A DNA stretch of 64,000 nucleotides, taken from Lepidurus packardi (Eukaryota > Arthropoda > Branchiopoda > Notostraca > Triopsidae). The position numbers were made by a program, and so were the translations under genes. The stretch covers positions 8,494,001-8,558,000 of the forward strand of contig JAKZAN010000004.1 in the NCBI GenBank assembly GCA_023053545.1, given 5' to 3'. Below are positions 13,391 through 25,807 of the stretch, piece by piece. The notes under the pieces are model-generated. The model was not told the origin of the DNA. It worked only from the letters and a program-made list of their open reading frames with translations, and searched no databases. Numbering within the stretch: position 1 is the first letter of the stretch; every line of letters begins with the position of its first letter.

Positions 13391-16300
13391 TCATCCTTCC
13401 AGCAAATTTAACCAGTTGGCATTCTGCTCCGACTTTTTCGGACATCTTCCCAATATATGGATATAATTGCCATATACGCAACTGGGCTTTTGACAGATCT
13501 TTTCTTCCACACACCTGAAACACGAACATGAAATACCAAGAGTGAAAACAAAGTCAAGAAATTCTGATCAAGTTTCGTTAACTCACCCTCGGCTTTTGAA
13601 AGAAAGGAGCTCGTGACCTTTCTTGATCCTCAAGCATGTCCGTTGGTCCATGAAACAATCACAACTGCAAACGTTGCCCAGATTCGTTCGAGGGGACATT
13701 TCAGCCGGACAGACGCAACTACAACAATGAATTAATAAGTAAGGCGGTATACCCCAGAAAAAGGGCGAGGAGACGCAACTACAACAATGAATTAATAAGT
13801 AAGGCGGTATACCCCAGAAAAAGGGCGAGGAGTTCCTGTAAAGGCAGGGAAAACAAACCGAATGACGCGGGGGGAAAGGCGGGAAACCTCGGCATGTTTA
13901 AATTTGAAAAAAAGGCGGGCAAAAGTAAAAAACGGGTACGTTTGAAAAGGAAAAGGCGGGAGAATAAGCCTTACTGGTTTAGTTTGCTGGAATGATTGGA
14001 GGATTTCGCGGGATCCTTGGTAGGTTGGTAGAGGATACTACTCTTTTGGTTCCCCAAACTGGATTTACCGATTTCTTGAGTTTTGTCGGTACGGGGTCCA
14101 TGTTCTTGTAGACGGGGCATATGCTCAGCGAGTTGGTCTTGACATTCGCATTCAGTATGGTTTTCGAAGGTCAGATTGTTGATCACTCCGCGGGATCCAT
14201 TATGGATCGGTAATACCTAAAGGGGATGTCAAAGCCGGAATAATTTATTTACTAGTTTTTACTTTATTCTTGTTTGAATTTGAGTTTAAGGACAAAAAAA
14301 AACAAGGAACGGAATTACAGCGTTATGACAGCTGGATGTTGTAAAATGTGCAAATTTAGTGCGGTGAAAGGCGATGGATGGACGGGCTGCTAGAAAACCG
14401 GTAATATCTTGAGGAGAGTTTTTGGCCCGCTAGGGCGCTACTCGAGATATATGTTTGAGATAAGGATACATACTATATACTGTCTATGTATATAAAACCC
14501 AAAGCATTTGCAAGCAGGTTGCTTTGGGGAAATGAAATGAACTGGAGAGAGAAAACTTGCTCCCGCTTCCATGTCTTTTGCGACGATGATTGATAGGACA
14601 ACTTGATAATGATCTTGGCTTGAAGGTACGGTATTACTCTCGCTTTATTACTAATCTTTTTTTTTTTTTACTTTGGAAATGAATTGACAGAAAGTTTACA
14701 CTAAGGGACAGGTGTAATGAGAAGTGGAGGAAAATTCTGGTTCGTTCGCTTCTTGTTTTTAATGATTTTTCTCATCCTTGGGTTACACCTGTAAGGGCTG
14801 TAAGGCAACAAAGACAAACGAGCAAGCTAATGGCTGTAAGGCAACAAATGAAAAACAGTGTTGTACAGAACACTTTCTGTTTGGAGAAAAACGTAGAAAT
14901 GTTTCTATGCTAAATCATCCGAAATTGAAGTTGATGGAAAGGAAATACGAACATGTATTGTGACGTCAGACGTTAGTTTAGAAATGGAGAAAATAGTGCT
15001 CAAGAATTGTTGGTTTAATTGGTAGCGTCATTGACTTTGACCGAATTAGGAATCTTTTTTTTCTTTACTTTTATTCTAAAAATTAGGATTTATTAGTATT
15101 AATACTATTTTTACTATTATTAGTAGTTTCTGAGGGGAAGTTCACTACTTCTTTTCATTCTTGTCGAAATACAATTGGTAAGGATGAAACAAATAAAATA
15201 GCCCATCCTGACTGGGTTTCTTTATGATCTTTTGCGAATGTGAAAAAAGTGGCAAAGGGGAGGGTCCTTTCCGCGATGATGTCATTGAGTACGTGCTAAG
15301 CATACCTAGGTAAGATCGTGTATAGTAATTAAAGTGTAAGTGTAGGCATTATGAAGAAAAGCTCGCTCAGAATTCTTTAACAATGAAAAAAGTGGCGTCG
15401 AAAGCTACCTGGCTTCGTCGATTCGTCATGGGTATGTTAAGTTAGTCATTTATTTTGAGAAAAAGGAACTCATAGGAAGCTAGTTATTATAGAAATCAGC
15501 TAATGGATTGAGCAAATAAAGAGAAGTCAGAAACAAGTAACAAGTGAGGGAAGCGTATGTTTAACTGACGTCACTTCTCGTAATGTAAGTAGCAAATAAA
15601 CAATAGCTCATAATTTGGGAAGTAAATACACTTACACCTTCTGCGCTTTAAAAACATTCTGAAATCGCAATCAAAACACTTATCGAGATTAGCAACTTAG
15701 CTATGTTACTCTACTTAGATTAACTTGAAATTTTGAAGTTAGAAAAGTAAAATATTTCAGATAGAAATAGAGATTTTAATTTAAAGTTAACTACAACTTA
15801 CAGGTTCAGAAGTAGCTCAAAAACTAGTTTGAATACTGAACGTTGTAACATTACTAGTGAAATGTCGTCAACATAATTCGGTAATTTCGCTAAATTTCCC
15901 TAAAATAAAGCAAAAATTTATGTATCCCATCATTTCCATGAATATCATAGTTGTTAAGAATTGTATAGGAAGAAATGTAAAGTACAAATCTTACATAGAA
16001 GGGCAATTCCACAGTTTGCGTCTCTTTGGGTCCACAGGTGAGAGTTTCATGACAGCAGCCCGTATCCCTTTTGCATTGGTGCAAGAAAGTGCACTGGGGC
16101 AAGTAGATGAGCCCCGGGTTGGGGTAAAAATCTTGTACCCGTATCACATGAACGGAAGGGATTCTGCATGCGCCTTTACGGGACATGTGTAACATGTGGT
16201 GGCTCACTTGCTCAATCTCACCTAACCAGAAACAAACAATCTACCGAAAAGCCGTCTTACAATATATATATATAAAAAAGTTAATTTATTATTTTCGTTA

Positions 16301-19300
16301 TATTCATCCTTAAGAGGATTAGAAATGCTTGGGAAACTTAGGAATTGTTGGAATGCGTGTTTAGGATGCACTCGGCGTGAATACTTTGTAAACTTCTTAT
16401 GAGTCATTTACTTACGTTGGTTTGCCAAAAGCGGACAAGATTCGACAAGACAGCTAAAACCGGTTTTTCTGTTTTATTCTTTTTTATTAGAGTTCTCGTG
16501 TTCCTATTTTTTTATTTTTTATTCTTTTTCTAAAAATAACTATTTATTTATCCTTGTCCAGAAAACATGGCAGCTTAGCCTCTTAGAAATAATAGCGATT
16601 GCCACATACGGCGCAACAAACGAGAAACAACATAATTAGCGTTCAATGCTCATCTCTTGTTTTTCTAATTATTGGGTATTTCTAATCGCCTCATTAATTC
16701 TAATCCCCTCCCCAGTTGTTACAAAACTCCTTGCGGGATTCGTGCCTCGCTTTGGCAAGCAAATTCTATGAATTTTCGTTTTTTTTTTAAAAAAAAAAAA
16801 CTTTTCCTGCATAAAAAAGATTACGGATAGTTTTCTTAGAAGAATAAGGGAGGAGACAGCGTTCTGTTATATCCCTTTCCCCTACCCGGTTTTAAATGTA
16901 CATTTTTAATAATAAACTTTGGCAACAGGCTTATGCCTATACGCCAATATAAAAAAAAAAAAATAAAAAAAAAATAAGGGGGGAGCTTTAATTACGATTG
17001 TTGTTCGGATGCCTCGGTTCGCGATTGTGTTTTTTCGGCTTCTTGACACGTGGTTTTTGGCTTTTGCCCGCTGCGGATTTGGCCAAATTGGCCTTGATGT
17101 CGACAAGTTTGGGTGCTTTTGGGGATTCCGGGATTTCCAGCGACAAATCCCGCTTGGTTGTGGTAATATCCTGTGTTATCCCGGATGCCTCGGTGGTACT
17201 GCTGCTCAGCATTCCCTGTGGACAGCAAAACAGAGCCAATCAAAACCACAAAATTTAAAAGGAAATAGAAAGAGAAGCTTAGGAGGCAAAATAATGGGAA
17301 AAGAAATATACACAAGAATATCGCATTTTAATCAAATGAAAACAAGACAGGTTTCGTCAAGGAGTCACATTTTGTGCTTGCGGAATATCACAAGTACATG
17401 AGGATCTCATTAATGTTGATCCCCCGGAATATCACATTAATCATTGTACCGATAGTATACAGAAAAACTCAGGGAGAACATGAGTAATCGCTCTAGACTC
17501 GGCATTTTGGCGACGCCAGTTCTCGAGGCTTCTGGAACCCGACGAATCTGATTAGATCTGGGTGGCTTATCCAAAGTTCGCCTTTTTTATTTTATTTACT
17601 TGGTACGTATTTTATAAGTCAACCCACGATTTACGACTTGGACGTAGGGATAAACATAGGGGTTTTATTTTGCTTATTTTTGTGGAGATTTTAAAAGTAG
17701 TCCAATATGACGTTCTATTGTCTTTTAAATATTGAGATTTTCTTTAATGTTTTTGGGTGTTTTTTTTATAGAGATTGTGGGTATTGTATGACAGCGTTTA
17801 AAAAGAGACGCTTCGCGTTAATTTTGTGGAAACACTGAAACAGAAAGGATTTTTTTAAAATTAAGATTAGGTTACATTAATTGCAGTTTATTACAATTTA
17901 ATATAATTTATTAAGAATATTGGCATGTCCTATACTTGTAACGCGGTTTACGAAAACATCATTTGTAATTTTGCAAAATTCCAGTAGTAACGTGTCTATA
18001 GACTACAGTTATGGCATTAAAATTCAATTATTATAATATCGCCGTTGTTATGGTAATATAAACACTAATTATGGTAATACTAACACTAATTATCATAATA
18101 TTCACATGTGTAATATAGAAGGTTTTTTATTTGGATATTAAAATGTCTGAATTACACTCTTCGCACTTTTTAACAAATGGCGAAAAAGTTTTTTTACCAA
18201 TGTGTTATAGTATAAGAACGATTTTTATTTATCGTTTTCCTCACCAAGAAGTGCAAACGTCTGTAATTTGGTCTAAATTAAATCCTCTCTCATACTAATT
18301 AAGTCTTACTAAAGATAGAAGAGAAGAAGTTGTTGTTCTTCTTTGAAACTTGAGAATATATTTGAAAGCAGCGGTTAAGAAGTTATGAGTTTTCCTTCAC
18401 GAAAAGTGTCATTAAGCTACACGATTTGTTCTATTTTTAGATAGAACTCTCTCCCCTTTTTCATTCTTTCTTGTTCTATAACATGCGAAAACATCTGTTC
18501 AACGCCAAATGTTTGCCCTTTTTGTTCGAAAAGTTTGAAAATAACTGTGCAAATATAGAACAAGAAGAATATTAATTACAGTAGTAAAAGGCTTTAACGA
18601 CTTTCAAGGCAGTTTCATTTTACGGAACCATTTATTCTTGGCGCACACTTCATTTGCGTTGCCAGAAAATATAACAAGAAATAACTCCAATTAACGCAAT
18701 CATTAAGCGCAGTAATTTTCCAAAACAATTTTGGAAATAAATTCTAACATTAATCTAAACTTCAACGTTAGAATCAATCAACAATAAAACACTAACCTCC
18801 TTGGCCTGGTGATAACCGTTAAACCAATTAGATCCTGATTCAATAAATTATAGTAATAAATTATGAAAAAAAAGTTTCAAAGACGAATTCCGAGTTCCAG
18901 TTTGAAACTAACATCAACTTATTTAAAACTAAACAGCAATAAAATGGAACTTCAACTCAACCTTCAAACAAAGTTAATTAAATTGCCTTAATAACAGTAC
19001 TCACTATATTCAACTATATAGTAGTCAACCTTTCAATTGAACTTGAACTAAATTTGAAAATCGAAATTGAGCCTAAACATAAATTAAAGTAATTCTACTA
19101 ATTAAAGGTACGTTATTGCTCAACACAACTTAGCCTTGTAATTAACGTACTATTACAATAAAGGAACTGTTTTTTCAAGCATGAAGACCTGGAATAATAA
19201 ATGTAAGTTAAAAAAATCTTCCAATTCGTTCAACAAGACGGCCTCGCATAAACCTCTTTAATTAACGCCATAATTAATGACAGTTTTTCTTGCCCTTTTG

Positions 19301-20372
19301 CTTTACTGAGGTCTAAATTTCCTCTCCACCTGCTTTAGCTATTCTTGGATGGTTCGAAACCTTTCTTTGACGGTTTACAAACTTTTGCTCAGTGAACAAA
19401 CTGTTCAAGTATTCTAGAATCCCCAAAAAACTAATTCCCAATTCCCAGCACGTTCCTCCGACCAACCAGTATTCATCTTTTTTGTGATCACGCGTCTCCT
19501 AGTGTGCGAGAGTATGTGTGTCTCTTTCCTTTGTGAAAAGTCTCGACCACTTCTTCAACTCTTCAACTTCTCCCTTCATTTAACATCCAAAAAATCATCG
19601 CAGCCTGATACAAAAGCCACATCTCGACATCATTTCAGGCCTAAAAGAATTCCATCTCACCTCTATGGAATTTCTTTCTTAAAAAATCTCAAACCTTAAT
19701 CTCTTCACTATAATTTTTCTCTTAATGCTCTTCCTAATTCTTCTAAATTTTGTCCTAATTATTCTAAAAATTCGTCCTACTTTTCCTGCTTATTCAAAAT
19801 GACTCTTAAAGTTTCTTAATTTATCGTTTTAATCACAAACCTTCGCTTTAGTTCTCGTTTTTCATGTAGTCTTTTGAACTTACCAAGCCTTGGGCTAAAT
19901 TATGCAAATCGTGAAGATTCGCCAGAGTAACTGCACTAGTCTGTCCTCCTTTTTTCTGTTTCTTTCGTTCACGTGCCGACTCCAGTTCGGCTCGGCCCGG
20001 TATTTCGGGTTGCCCCCCATTTAAAAGCACTGCAGCAGTGGGAGTTGCTACAACCACTTCATCTACTTCACCACCACGAGGCCTACTCTCACGATGCTTG
20101 GGAGTACTACTTCGACTCTTTGTAACGTCTTCCTTTTTGGATGCATAACTGCTGGGTTGGATCTTCTTGAGCAGTTTTTCCAAGTGCGAGTACTTTTCCA
20201 AGTGTTTTAACGACTCCTTAGAGTAGGTTCCACCGGTTTGGGTGATCAAACACACCCCTGCTAGGATCACAGTCCCTATCAGCATCATAATCTTCATTTT
20301 GAACGTCACTTGAATCTCTTTTCTCACCCTCATGAACCTATTTTGCACTGTACTAATCCGAGTTAACACCAA
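13391..20372 (-). CDS. Pvf: PDGF/VEGF-related growth factor (PVF)
   Basis: Secreted cystine-knot ligand for a PVR-type receptor tyrosine kinase. Exons: 19884-20372, 16996-17215, 15995-16221, 13975-14216, 13587-13718, 13391-13514, all in phase (477 residues from the first ATG, 452 from the ATG at 20297). The second ATG begins a clear signal peptide (MKIMMLIGTVILAGVC) and is the likelier start. A long basic, Ser/Thr-rich pro-region follows and ends in a lysine/arginine stretch. The knot domain lies at about residues 255-337: CRIPSVHVIRVQDFYP, then LPQCTFLHQCKRDTGCC, then NHTECECQ. The canonical P-x-C-x4-C-x-G-C-C signature has two extra residues before G-C-C. The C-terminal exons add a CSCDCF...CLRIKKGHE tail and further cysteines, as in insect PVFs. 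Intron 4 carries an exact 60-bp duplication over its acceptor. Confidence 0.9.
13711..13830. repeat. Exact 60-bp tandem duplication over a PVF splice acceptor
   Basis: Bases 13711-13770 are repeated without change at 13771-13830. The unit includes the 3' splice site and the first 8 bases of PVF exon 5, so the intron now has two identical acceptors 60 bp apart. Because 60 is a multiple of three and the intervening reading frame has no stop, use of the upstream acceptor would insert 20 residues. Confidence 0.95.
14217..15994 (-). other. PVF intron 3
   Basis: This 1.8-kb intron splits the cystine-knot domain. It contains two full CRE octamers (14961-14968 and 15566-15573) and a small direct repeat of GGCTGTAAGGCAACAA at about 14796 and 14832. 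No coding exon was recognised inside it. Confidence 0.7.
17216..19883 (-). other. PVF intron 1
   Basis: A 2.7-kb AT-rich intron between the signal-peptide exon and the basic pro-region exon. I found no additional exon, repeat or RNA gene in it. Confidence 0.65.
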
Positions 20373-23369
20373 AACTTAACACCAAAGCTTTTAACGGTTA
20401 AAATAAGTCAACCGTGTCACAAGTTGTCAAAGTGTCACAAGTTGGGATTTTTACACTATTTTTAAATAAACGAAAATTGAATTTGAACACATTGAAACTA
20501 CAGTACATGAAATTAGTCTATGTCCACGCTTGTCCACGAATTGGAAATAGAATGAAACTTTTCAATCACATTGAAATGACATGAAACACACTCCAAGTTT
20601 TTGCACAAGAATGCAAAGTAAAATTACCCAAATTGAAGGTGGAATTTTTTGCAGATTTTTGTATTTACTTAGTTTTTTAAGAAAAGAATGTAAGGTAGAT
20701 ATTTTTTAAATAGGAGGCAGTCGGGAGTTAGATCACGGGAGCTTGAGGTCCAGGTCCTTGCTGTGGGACAACATGATGAAAAAGCGATGGCTACTCCTTG
20801 CGTACTGAGCTGAGAGCGTGGAACCGGCGTCGTCTCATTCTCTCACATGTAAATCGTGTACTGTGGTGCTGTAGCCTGATGAAGAGCGAAGGAAGTTGTT
20901 GGTGGGAGAGTTTGTAGAGGATTCCGGGGCATTGCCAAGACTCACTAGTTTTCTTCGAAGAGCCATGCCCCTTGATAAAGAGAGCTTTAGGCTTATATAT
21001 CTTCTGGTCTTCTTCTTGGTTCCTTTTTGTCTTCTTCTTTTCGGAACCAAACTTGTGTAATAAAAGTTTGGGGAAAGACGTGGGTCGTTATAGAGCATGT
21101 GTGTCAAGTTGCTGAGGCCTTGATTATAAATAGGGGATTTATTTTTCGGATATTTTGATTTGGACCTCCCCGAAAAGAAAGAACGAGAGACGTAGAGGGG
21201 ATTAAAAGAAAGTCGCATGTATAATCGATTCAATGTGCTTTTTCGGTATCGGGACCTATCATACCATATAAGCGAACGGCGCGACATCAGTCAAAAAAGC
21301 TTCTTGGGATACATATATAGATGTATATACCTGTTCCTTTTATATTTATCCGAAAAAACAACATTAGATATGCGAACAGCTCTAGATACGCCGTAAACAA
21401 AAGTCTAAAGGGAGAGAGCGAGACGAAAAGAGAAGAAGGGCAAACTCTATAGAGGGTCCAACACGATTTTGAAATGTGAGTTAGAGGATTTTTTTAAATT
21501 TTGTTTTCGGGAGGAAAGTCATTTCCGTTATTTATTCTGAGGTTTACGTCATCGCTGCAAAGGTTGAATAGCTAGGGTAGAGGGTATCTTTCATTTGAGA
21601 GGTTATGTATGTATTGTTAGTCGAAGCTTCTTCGGGGGGCTTATCGGAGAGTTTTTGAAATGGGGCTTTCCAAGAGCTTTTATGTTTTACGGTTATAGTT
21701 TGATGAATGTTTTACGAAGGTTGGGAAAATTCATTGCTAAGGATTTCATCTTTCAGAAATGAATTGAGTGAATCGTGCGCAAAGGTGAGTTTCAGTAGTG
21801 GAGAAAGGGAATTGTTGCGTAATTCTTGCTCTGAATGCAATTGTAAAAATTAAGGCTTAGAAAATTAAGTTAACTCTATTGGCAAAAAGGGGATCCTTTT
21901 GTCGCACTTTCAATTCTTGAATTGTTGCTTTAAATATGTGGTATTAGTATAAATGAGGAAAAGTTAATATAAGGAGATTCTAAGTTTCAATTGCAAAGTA
22001 ATGTGTAGAAGGTCAATTAGGTTTAATTGTATGAGTAGTTTTAGAAATATATTTGAATTATAGACTGTAGTGTAATGGTATTTGGTCAAGATTGGTACGT
22101 GATAAGAAAAGGGAATATTGTAATTCAGTTTCTTGTTTTAATTACAAGTAATGCAAAAACGGAAGGGGTATTTCATTGTAGTAAATGGGGTTTTTTTTCA
22201 CATGTTGCGTCATAGGAAAGCAACAAGTAGTTATAATATATAGTTTAAGAAAGTGTTGTGTTACTTTTATGCTGTACTATTATGTATAAAAAGAAAGTCA
22301 CTATTAATTCCAGTTTTTAATTGCACTGTTACGTGTAGTCGTAGTAAGAAAGCATTTACATTAATTTGACTAAGTAATTTCAGAAGTTCAACTAGGTCAA
22401 TCTCTAGTTCTTCTGTTGGAACTGTTTGAAATATAACATCTATAATCCTAAAGCTATTCTTAAGACTAAAGAGAAATTGGTATAAATGTTAAACGCCTAA
22501 TTAAAACCTAACTTATAACAAGTTGCAATTGTTATTACGCCAGCTTATTTCAAGATTCTGGTTTCAATTGGAAACAGCTTCACTTATAACTATAAGAAAG
22601 TATATAATGCTTATCAAAGTTCTAATTAAAAATTTATGTACAAGCATTTCTAATTTTGATTAAGCGAACGGTTCGAAAATGTCAAGTTTCAATGATTTTA
22701 AAATACACTTTTTAATTACAATATGCGGGCGTTCTATTGTCCAATTATAGCCAGGTCTCGCTTACTTTTAATTATTCGAAATTTCAAAACTTCAACAATG
22801 GTTTCACTTATAACATCCCAAAGATATTCCAAATCGGTCAAAGTACGCAAACAAAGCTTTACTGACAATAACTAACATCAACTTCTTTGCCAAAGTTTCT
22901 CTTTGTATTCCCTAATCTATTCTTTACATTCTGTTGATTTCACGTCGTCATTAACTATTCTTTTCCCAAATTCTCTTTCAATAGCGATTCCTTTGTTCAG
23001 AAACGATTTAAAAGGTCCTCTAGATTACGGTCTTGTAACGCAGTGAATGGCGTTCATACATTTACAACCCATGCTGTAAACCATAAAAGTAGACTTGTAT
23101 TGCAGTACAGCAAATTTATTGACTGAAAACATGTCGGAAAACAGACACGGTAAACACATATCCATCACATTAAACCATGATTTGGCGATGAACACTTACA
23201 CGGATTAGCCACTTCATACTTTATTTCCTTTCTCATTGTATTTTTATGTTTATTTCTTTTTCTTCTTCCTTTTCTTACGAATATCTTTCTTATTCCCCCC
23301 CCCCCCCCCCCTTAATCCTGAACACCGAACCGTTTGGCTCCTGCTGCTACATAACACCTTGTATAGAGG
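20373..23369. other. PVF upstream region / intergenic
   Basis: This 3-kb stretch separates PVF from the Rab gene and should hold the PVF promoter and 5' leader. A 150-codon minus-strand frame (20835-21287) begins MSRRSLIWYD. It encodes a basic, Ser/Tyr/Arg-rich product without recognisable domain, signal peptide or exon partner, and I treat it as probable chance or leader sequence. A 17-base C run lies at 23295-23311. Confidence 0.5.
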
Positions 23370-25531
23370 TCATTTGGTACAGGTAGAACAATTACCATAC
23401 TTCGTTTTCTTTCTCAGATTGGCATCAGGCTGTTTGTTACCGCTTGTCAACTCTGTCGGGAACAAATAAATGCCATTACCAAAATGTGATACCCTCACCA
23501 AGAGTGAAAAAAGAATTATACGTAAAATAAAAACAAAAACAAAATCCTTCAACTTACTCACTATGTCCATACCGATGGGCGTCGCCACTTGGCTGCTCAC
23601 CGTGACTTCATTGGCGACACTAGTGTCGAACGTAAGCGCCGAAAGTCTCGTAAAGAACTGGTTCACGTTCAACCCCGTTTTGGCGGAGACGATCCATAAT
23701 TCAGCTTGCAAGGCCCGTGCCATTTTTATAGCTTGTGGCTCCACATGGCTATAGGCGGCGTCTGACTAAACGGGGATAAACAATCGTAAAAAATTGGGGG
23801 GACTGCTTTTATTGAACGGAATTGTTTGTCATATACTGCCCATACGCTTTCGGGAATTACATTATACGGCAATACAAATAAAGAGAGAAAGAGGCAAGAC
23901 AAGTTTTATCTTTGATTTCCTCAACATCGCCAATATTTATGTTATACGGTTACCATAAGGTCGCGTTTGGTACCCACTAGAAAAACCAAGGGCCTTCTGG
24001 TATTTGCTCGCAAGGCGTCTTCCAGCCATTTGGGACAAGATGACAGCGAATAAATGTCAGTCACGTCAAACACGATGACCACCACTAGACAAATAAATAT
24101 TTTATTAGCACCCATAGAATGTACGGAACCCAATTCCGGATGACGTTACATTCTTAAAAAAATATGAGATTTGTTAGTGAACTTGGGTAATGAGTAAAAT
24201 AAGCACAGAAAATTTAGACAAAATAATTAAGAAAAAACGAAAGTGATTTTTTATTAAAAAAAAGGGAAAATTGTAATTTTAAAAGAAAATCTGGGAAAGT
24301 GTAGTTAGTTTGACAAAAGAAGCTATCAAAGTGTGTGAACAAATTTCGAAGATTTGTCGAAGAAAAAAAAAGACAAAAAAAAATTCGCAAAGACATTTTA
24401 GAAACACTTGAAATTTGGACTTTAGAAAAACAGATTTTTTTTATTTAAGTTTTGTAGAAAAAATGGTTTAGTGAGTTTGAGATAATACGCGTTAGCCGGA
24501 GACTTAGAAAAAAAGGTATACTGTTGTGACGTCACTGTCTATCAATTTTGCTGCGCTATATTCTCTTAAGAGACTAATTATGTCTAATTATTGACGTCAT
24601 CGTCTACAGGCCAAGCGTATAAATGTGACAAAGATTTAGTATCGGAAAAACACAGAGTTTAGTTTGGCTGATCCCTCGAAATTAGAGTAGAATTTTTAAG
24701 AGAAAAAAAAATAAAAGGAGGAAAAAGTTGACGGGAACCAGAAAATGAGCTTGATTAATCCTTATGTTTATTCGTGTCGCAAAAACCGCTCAACCTTGAA
24801 ACTTTGTTCATCTTCCGAGAAAACGAAAATTGAGGACTTGCCATGTGCACTACGATAGTATGAAGCTGCAATGCATTTGAATCTTTCTTGCCCAGCCGTG
24901 TCCCACCTAAAAAGAACAAAACCCAAGAAATTCAATATTAAATTGTTAAAATATTAAACCTTAAACTCAGTGAACTGAACTTGAATTTAGGTATAATATT
25001 CATTTAACTTAGCGATTTAACTACGGTGTTAATAAACGTTAGCGATAATTCAATTATGAATTAATCACGAAACTATGACTTAAGTAGATAAAGATTAGTT
25101 TAACATAATTTAGATTAGTTCGATTTGGCATTGTTAAATTAAGGGAACAAAGTTCAATTTAAAAGCGTTATATGAAAGAAAACTCACATTTGCAAATTGA
25201 AGGGAATTCCCAAAATATCGAATCGTTCCACCTCGAAATCGACCCCAATTGTGGCCTTGTAATTGCTATCGAAACTATGGTAACAGAACCGAGTAATCAG
25301 GCAGGTTTTCCCCACAGCGACGTTCCCCAAGAAAATCGCCTTGGAGATTTTCAACCCCGCTCTAATCGTTCGATTAGAAGAACACGCCGACTTGACTGAA
25401 TCTTGGAAATCCTTATGTGAAAGATACGGAGAGACGTGACTAAGAAGAGGTAAAGGCAACGTGTTGATCCTTCGTTCTTCCGGCGCTTCTTTTAGCAGCA
25501 TTCCTACGATTCCACGCGGATAACCACTCAT
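23370..25531 (-). CDS. Rab34: Rab34/Rab36-type small GTPase
   Basis: Membrane-trafficking GTPase; vertebrate Rab34 acts at the Golgi, in lysosome positioning and in early ciliogenesis. Exons: 25188-25531, 24842-24906, 23954-24084, 23562-23765, 23370-23429 (about 267 residues). An extended N-terminus of about 65 residues is typical of Rab34/36. The P-loop is GNVAVGKT, switch I leads into [14 protein letters not shown], switch II is [11 protein letters not shown], the G4 motif is the family's GTKRDL variant and G5 is VSAKTG. Intron 2 has a GC-AG boundary (GCAAGT donor), required by phase. The last junction is ambiguous: 23562/23429 gives phase 0, but an alternative donor GTATGG with an acceptor nearer 23446 also keeps frame. 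The tail ends GNCSTCTK, so its two cysteines are not in a usual CC or CXC prenylation motif. A perfect X-box lies about 160 bp upstream. Confidence 0.92.
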
Positions 25532-25683
25532 AGAACGAAAAACTCAAGCCAGAAACTAATCTAGTCCAACAGCGTTCGCAACCTCAGAACGTAATTTCGC
25601 TACTAAAGTAGATATACAAACAACATCATTGCGATCCACCTGCTCGTTGCTAAATCCCCTATGTTACCGTCTGTTGTATTCTG

Positions 25684-25696
25684 GTTGCCAAGCAAC
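25684..25696. promoter_or_regulatory. RFX X-box upstream of Rab34
   Basis: GTTGCCAAGCAAC fits GTNRCC-N1-RGYAAC exactly, the palindromic site of RFX transcription factors that drive ciliary genes. It lies 153-165 bp upstream of the Rab34 start codon, in the short gap before the stop codon of the CFAP97 gene. The motif is read directly; binding is inferred. Confidence 0.6.
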
Positions 25697-25807
25697 GTTC
25701 CTCACTTTTTGTTCCCCTCGATCAATCAAACGCACACAGGTTCGTCTATTATTGTATTGCAACTCACCCAAGCTTCCCAAACACTAACAAAGAAAATCAT
25801 GGTTGAT

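Noticed and set aside
20835-21287. 150-codon minus-strand open frame rich in Ser, Tyr and Arg
   Set aside because: No domain, signal peptide or exon partner. It lies in the probable PVF promoter or leader in locally less AT-rich sequence. Kept only as a note.
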